Below are positions 14,087 through 15,239 of a DNA stretch of 15,239 nucleotides, piece by piece (position 1 is the first letter of the stretch; every line of letters starts with the position of its first letter). Below the pieces are notes generated by a model, which saw only the letters and a list, made by a program, of their open reading frames with translations, was not told the DNA's origin and did no database searches. The stretch is from NCBI GenBank assembly GCA_946533615.1, contig CAMNBY010000323.1, positions 1 through 15,239 of the forward strand, read 5' to 3'. This stretch comes from an uncultured Clostridia bacterium. Its GTDB lineage: Bacteria; Bacillota; Clostridia; Oscillospirales; Ruminococcaceae. The translations under genes and the position numbers were made by a program.

Positions 14087-14583
14087 TGCTTTGCAAGGTC
14101 GATGATGGAGATGACGGAGATCACCAGCATTATTGACAGCGCGATGACGAGGCAGGCAAACGAAGCCCCGTGGTCGGCGATGAATCCCGAGTAGGTGTTG
14201 TCGCCGATGATCTTATCGACAGTGTCGTCCTTGCCGAGGCCTGCCATCAGCAGCACCAGCATAAATCTCACGGTCAGCAGCGCTAGGAACGCCGACACGC
14301 CCGCCAGCGAGCCTCCGAGCATAAGACCCATCTTGTTGGTCTTCTTGCTTGCGACTATCGAGACTATCGCGTGAACTATGCAAAGCAGCACAAACACGGC
14401 GTAAAGCCCCGAGACCGCGATGGTCTTGGCCTTCTGTACCGAGGCGCTGTCGTTGTCGATGTCGGGCAGCAGTATCAGAAAGCAGATGCCGAAGGCGATG
14501 CCCGCAAGGGCGGTAAATATCGCGATCAAGCAGCTGTTTTTCTCCGAGGTCGGAATAACACGTTTCTTTATTTGTATTGGCAT
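14083..14583 (-). CDS. Four-helix integral membrane protein of unknown function
   Basis: A 166-aa protein with four predicted transmembrane segments, about residues 18-40, 54-78, 87-115 and 140-162, and a short basic N-terminus (MPIQIKKR), suggesting a cytoplasmic N-terminus. No family motif is recognised. Start ATG 14583 has GGGAGGAT (14591-14598) 7 nt upstream. It is first in the minus-strand operon membrane protein - DUF6472-like - radC-like - comFC and overlaps the second gene by 4 bp. Confidence 0.8.
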   Translation of the reverse strand: MPIQIKKRVIPTSEKNSCLIAIFTALAGIAFGICFLILLPDIDNDSASVQKAKTIAVSGLYAVFVLLCIVHAIVSIVASKKTNKMGLMLGGSLAGVSAFLALLTVRFMLVLLMAGLGKDDTVDKIIGDNTYSGFIADHGASFACLVIALSIMLVISVISIIDLAKQ

Positions 14584-14629
14584 AAGTCATATCCTCCCGA
14601 AGCCGCACACAGGCGGCGTTGCTTATTTG

Positions 14630-14658
14630 ATTATACCACACCCTCCCCACTATTTCAA
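14630..14658 (-). promoter_or_regulatory. Promoter of the membrane protein-radC-comFC operon
   Basis: On the minus strand TTGAAA (14653-14658) and TATAAT (14630-14635) are 17 bp apart, with TG one base before the -10 (extended -10). The transcript would start near 14623 and carry a leader of about 40 nt. Confidence 0.85.
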
Positions 14659-14664
14659 CCCCTT

Positions 14665-14877
14665 TTTTTATTTCACCCACCAATGTTTCAATTCATCGCT
14701 TGGCGGAGCCTTGCGAGGCCTCCCCGGAGGGGAGGCAGTTTTTTAATTCACCCACCAATGTTTCAATTCATCGCTTGGCCTAAGTCTCAGCGCCGCCCTC
14801 TAAGGGCGGTGGGTTCCTTTGTGAATGAGGCTGCGGTGCAGCCGTTAGGCAGGCTTGTTCCGAGTGGAATGTCAAGG
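14665..14877 (+). repeat. Composite hairpin-module repeat, copy 3 (two modules plus tail)
   Basis: A 33-bp block is repeated exactly at 14672-14704 and 14747-14779 (period 75). The first module carries the hairpin GCCTCCCC-GGA-GGGGAGGC (14718-14736); the second carries a different hairpin, CCGCCCT-CTA-AGGGCGG (14793-14809), at the same place. The tail (14818-14877) holds TGTGAATGAGGC, GCAGCCGTTAGGCAGGCTTG and a CCGAGTGGAATGTCA end that matches the tail of copy 1. Same orientation as copy 2. Confidence 0.85.
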
Positions 14878-14891
14878 CTTGCGCTGGTTTT

Positions 14892-14929
14892 CAATGCACA
14901 ATGCACAATGAATGTGCCGCCTGCGGCGG
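14892..14929. repeat. Short word-repeat plus GCC hairpin module
   Basis: CAATGCACAATGCACAATG words run into GTGCCGCC-TGC-GGCGG. The words are the reverse complement of those at 12351-12383, and the hairpin matches 12297-12312 and, less well, 6331-6345. It abuts the tail of composite repeat copy 3. Confidence 0.55.
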
Positions 14930-15161
14930 AATCTTGCCGCGAAGCAGATTAATTGGCAATTCGCAATTAACGCTCCGCCTATAAGTTCCCACGAGGGCAG
15001 CTGTCTCAAATCCTGTCTCACCACACCAAGCCCGAAGTGTTTCCACCACAGTAGAGCGGAAAGCCCACACAAACACCACACAAAGCCGGTTAAGACCGAA
15101 CTGACCTATCTCGATACGTCGCAGAAGAAGCAAAAGCAGCACGCTCTCACTGCGAGGGAGC
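14930..15161. other. Spacer without a recognised gene
   Basis: I see no credible gene here. A minus-strand frame (15163 down to 14891) is open for 90 codons but begins with TTG without a ribosome binding site, is Leu-rich at its start and runs into the repeat. It may be chance or a decayed fragment. Near 14950 lies AATTGGCAATTCGCAATT, another short palindromic word run. Confidence 0.4.
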
Positions 15162-15239
15162 AAAAGAGGGCGGGAAAGGATATTAAGGACGGGGGAGCGC
15201 GAGGGGGAGACCTTAAGAAGGGAAGACCCGCCCTCTTTT
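15162..15239. other. Perfect 13-bp inverted repeat enclosing a purine-rich loop
   Basis: AAAAGAGGGCGGG (15162-15174) and CCCGCCCTCTTTT (15227-15239) are exact inverted repeats. An inner TTAAGG (15183-15188) pairs with CCTTAA (15211-15216). The enclosed plus strand is strikingly purine-rich. The stem ends in TTTT exactly at the window edge, so this could be the 3' end of a small RNA or a terminator, or part of a larger repeat cut off by the window. Confidence 0.5.

Noticed and set aside
14891..15163. A minus-strand ORF of 90 codons
   Set aside because: TTG start without a ribosome binding site, no motif, and its end lies within the word-repeat module.

Overview
The window looks like chromosome of a Gram-positive, GC-rich gut or rumen bacterium of the Oscillospiraceae, most likely Ruminococcus or a close relative. 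This is inferred from three things: an endospore spoIIA operon next to plant-polysaccharide hydrolases, Firmicutes-type ribosome binding sites and sigma-A promoters, and long intergenic spacers packed with short GC-rich hairpin repeats. No phage, insertion sequence, CRISPR array, rRNA or tRNA gene was found.

Layout, left to right. Positions 1-375 are a repeat-rich spacer of consecutive hairpins and a dispersed repeat. A near-consensus sigma-A promoter (376-404) drives a two-gene glycan operon (434-4476): a cytoplasmic GH95 alpha-L-fucosidase/galactosidase overlapping a surface lipoprotein with a CBM35-like module and a GH26 beta-mannanase domain. It ends in a rho-independent terminator. After another repeat-filled spacer comes the overlapping spoIIAA-spoIIAB-sigF operon (4837-6277), the forespore sigma-F switch. 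A spacer with two tandem hairpin modules leads to a cytidylate-kinase-like gene (6854-7477), which has a promoter overlapped by a 9-bp dyad and a structured leader of about 120 nt.

From 7587 onward every gene is on the minus strand: an unrecognised lipoprotein (7587-8546) behind a possible ECF-sigma promoter; a large secreted GH25 muramidase with many FN3/Ig-like repeats (8695-11931) behind a near-perfect sigma-A promoter; a repeat-filled spacer; and a compact operon, in transcription order a four-helix membrane protein, a small cysteine-rich protein (DUF6472-like), a RadC-like JAMM protein and a ComFC-like phosphoribosyltransferase (14583 down to 12569). The right end (14584-15239) is non-coding apart from promoter and repeats and finishes in a perfect 13-bp inverted repeat.

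Together the genes form ordinary blocks for a plant-fibre-degrading clostridial bacterium: hemicellulose use, sporulation control, wall remodelling, and a small housekeeping/competence-type cluster. The most unusual content is between the genes: at least three families of modular, hairpin-bearing dispersed repeats, two of them with three copies in 15 kb and with tandem internal duplications. I found no defence or other clearly new multi-protein system. The best leads are the repeat families, the GH95 active-site variant, the dyad and structured leader before the kinase-like gene, and the candidate ECF promoter.
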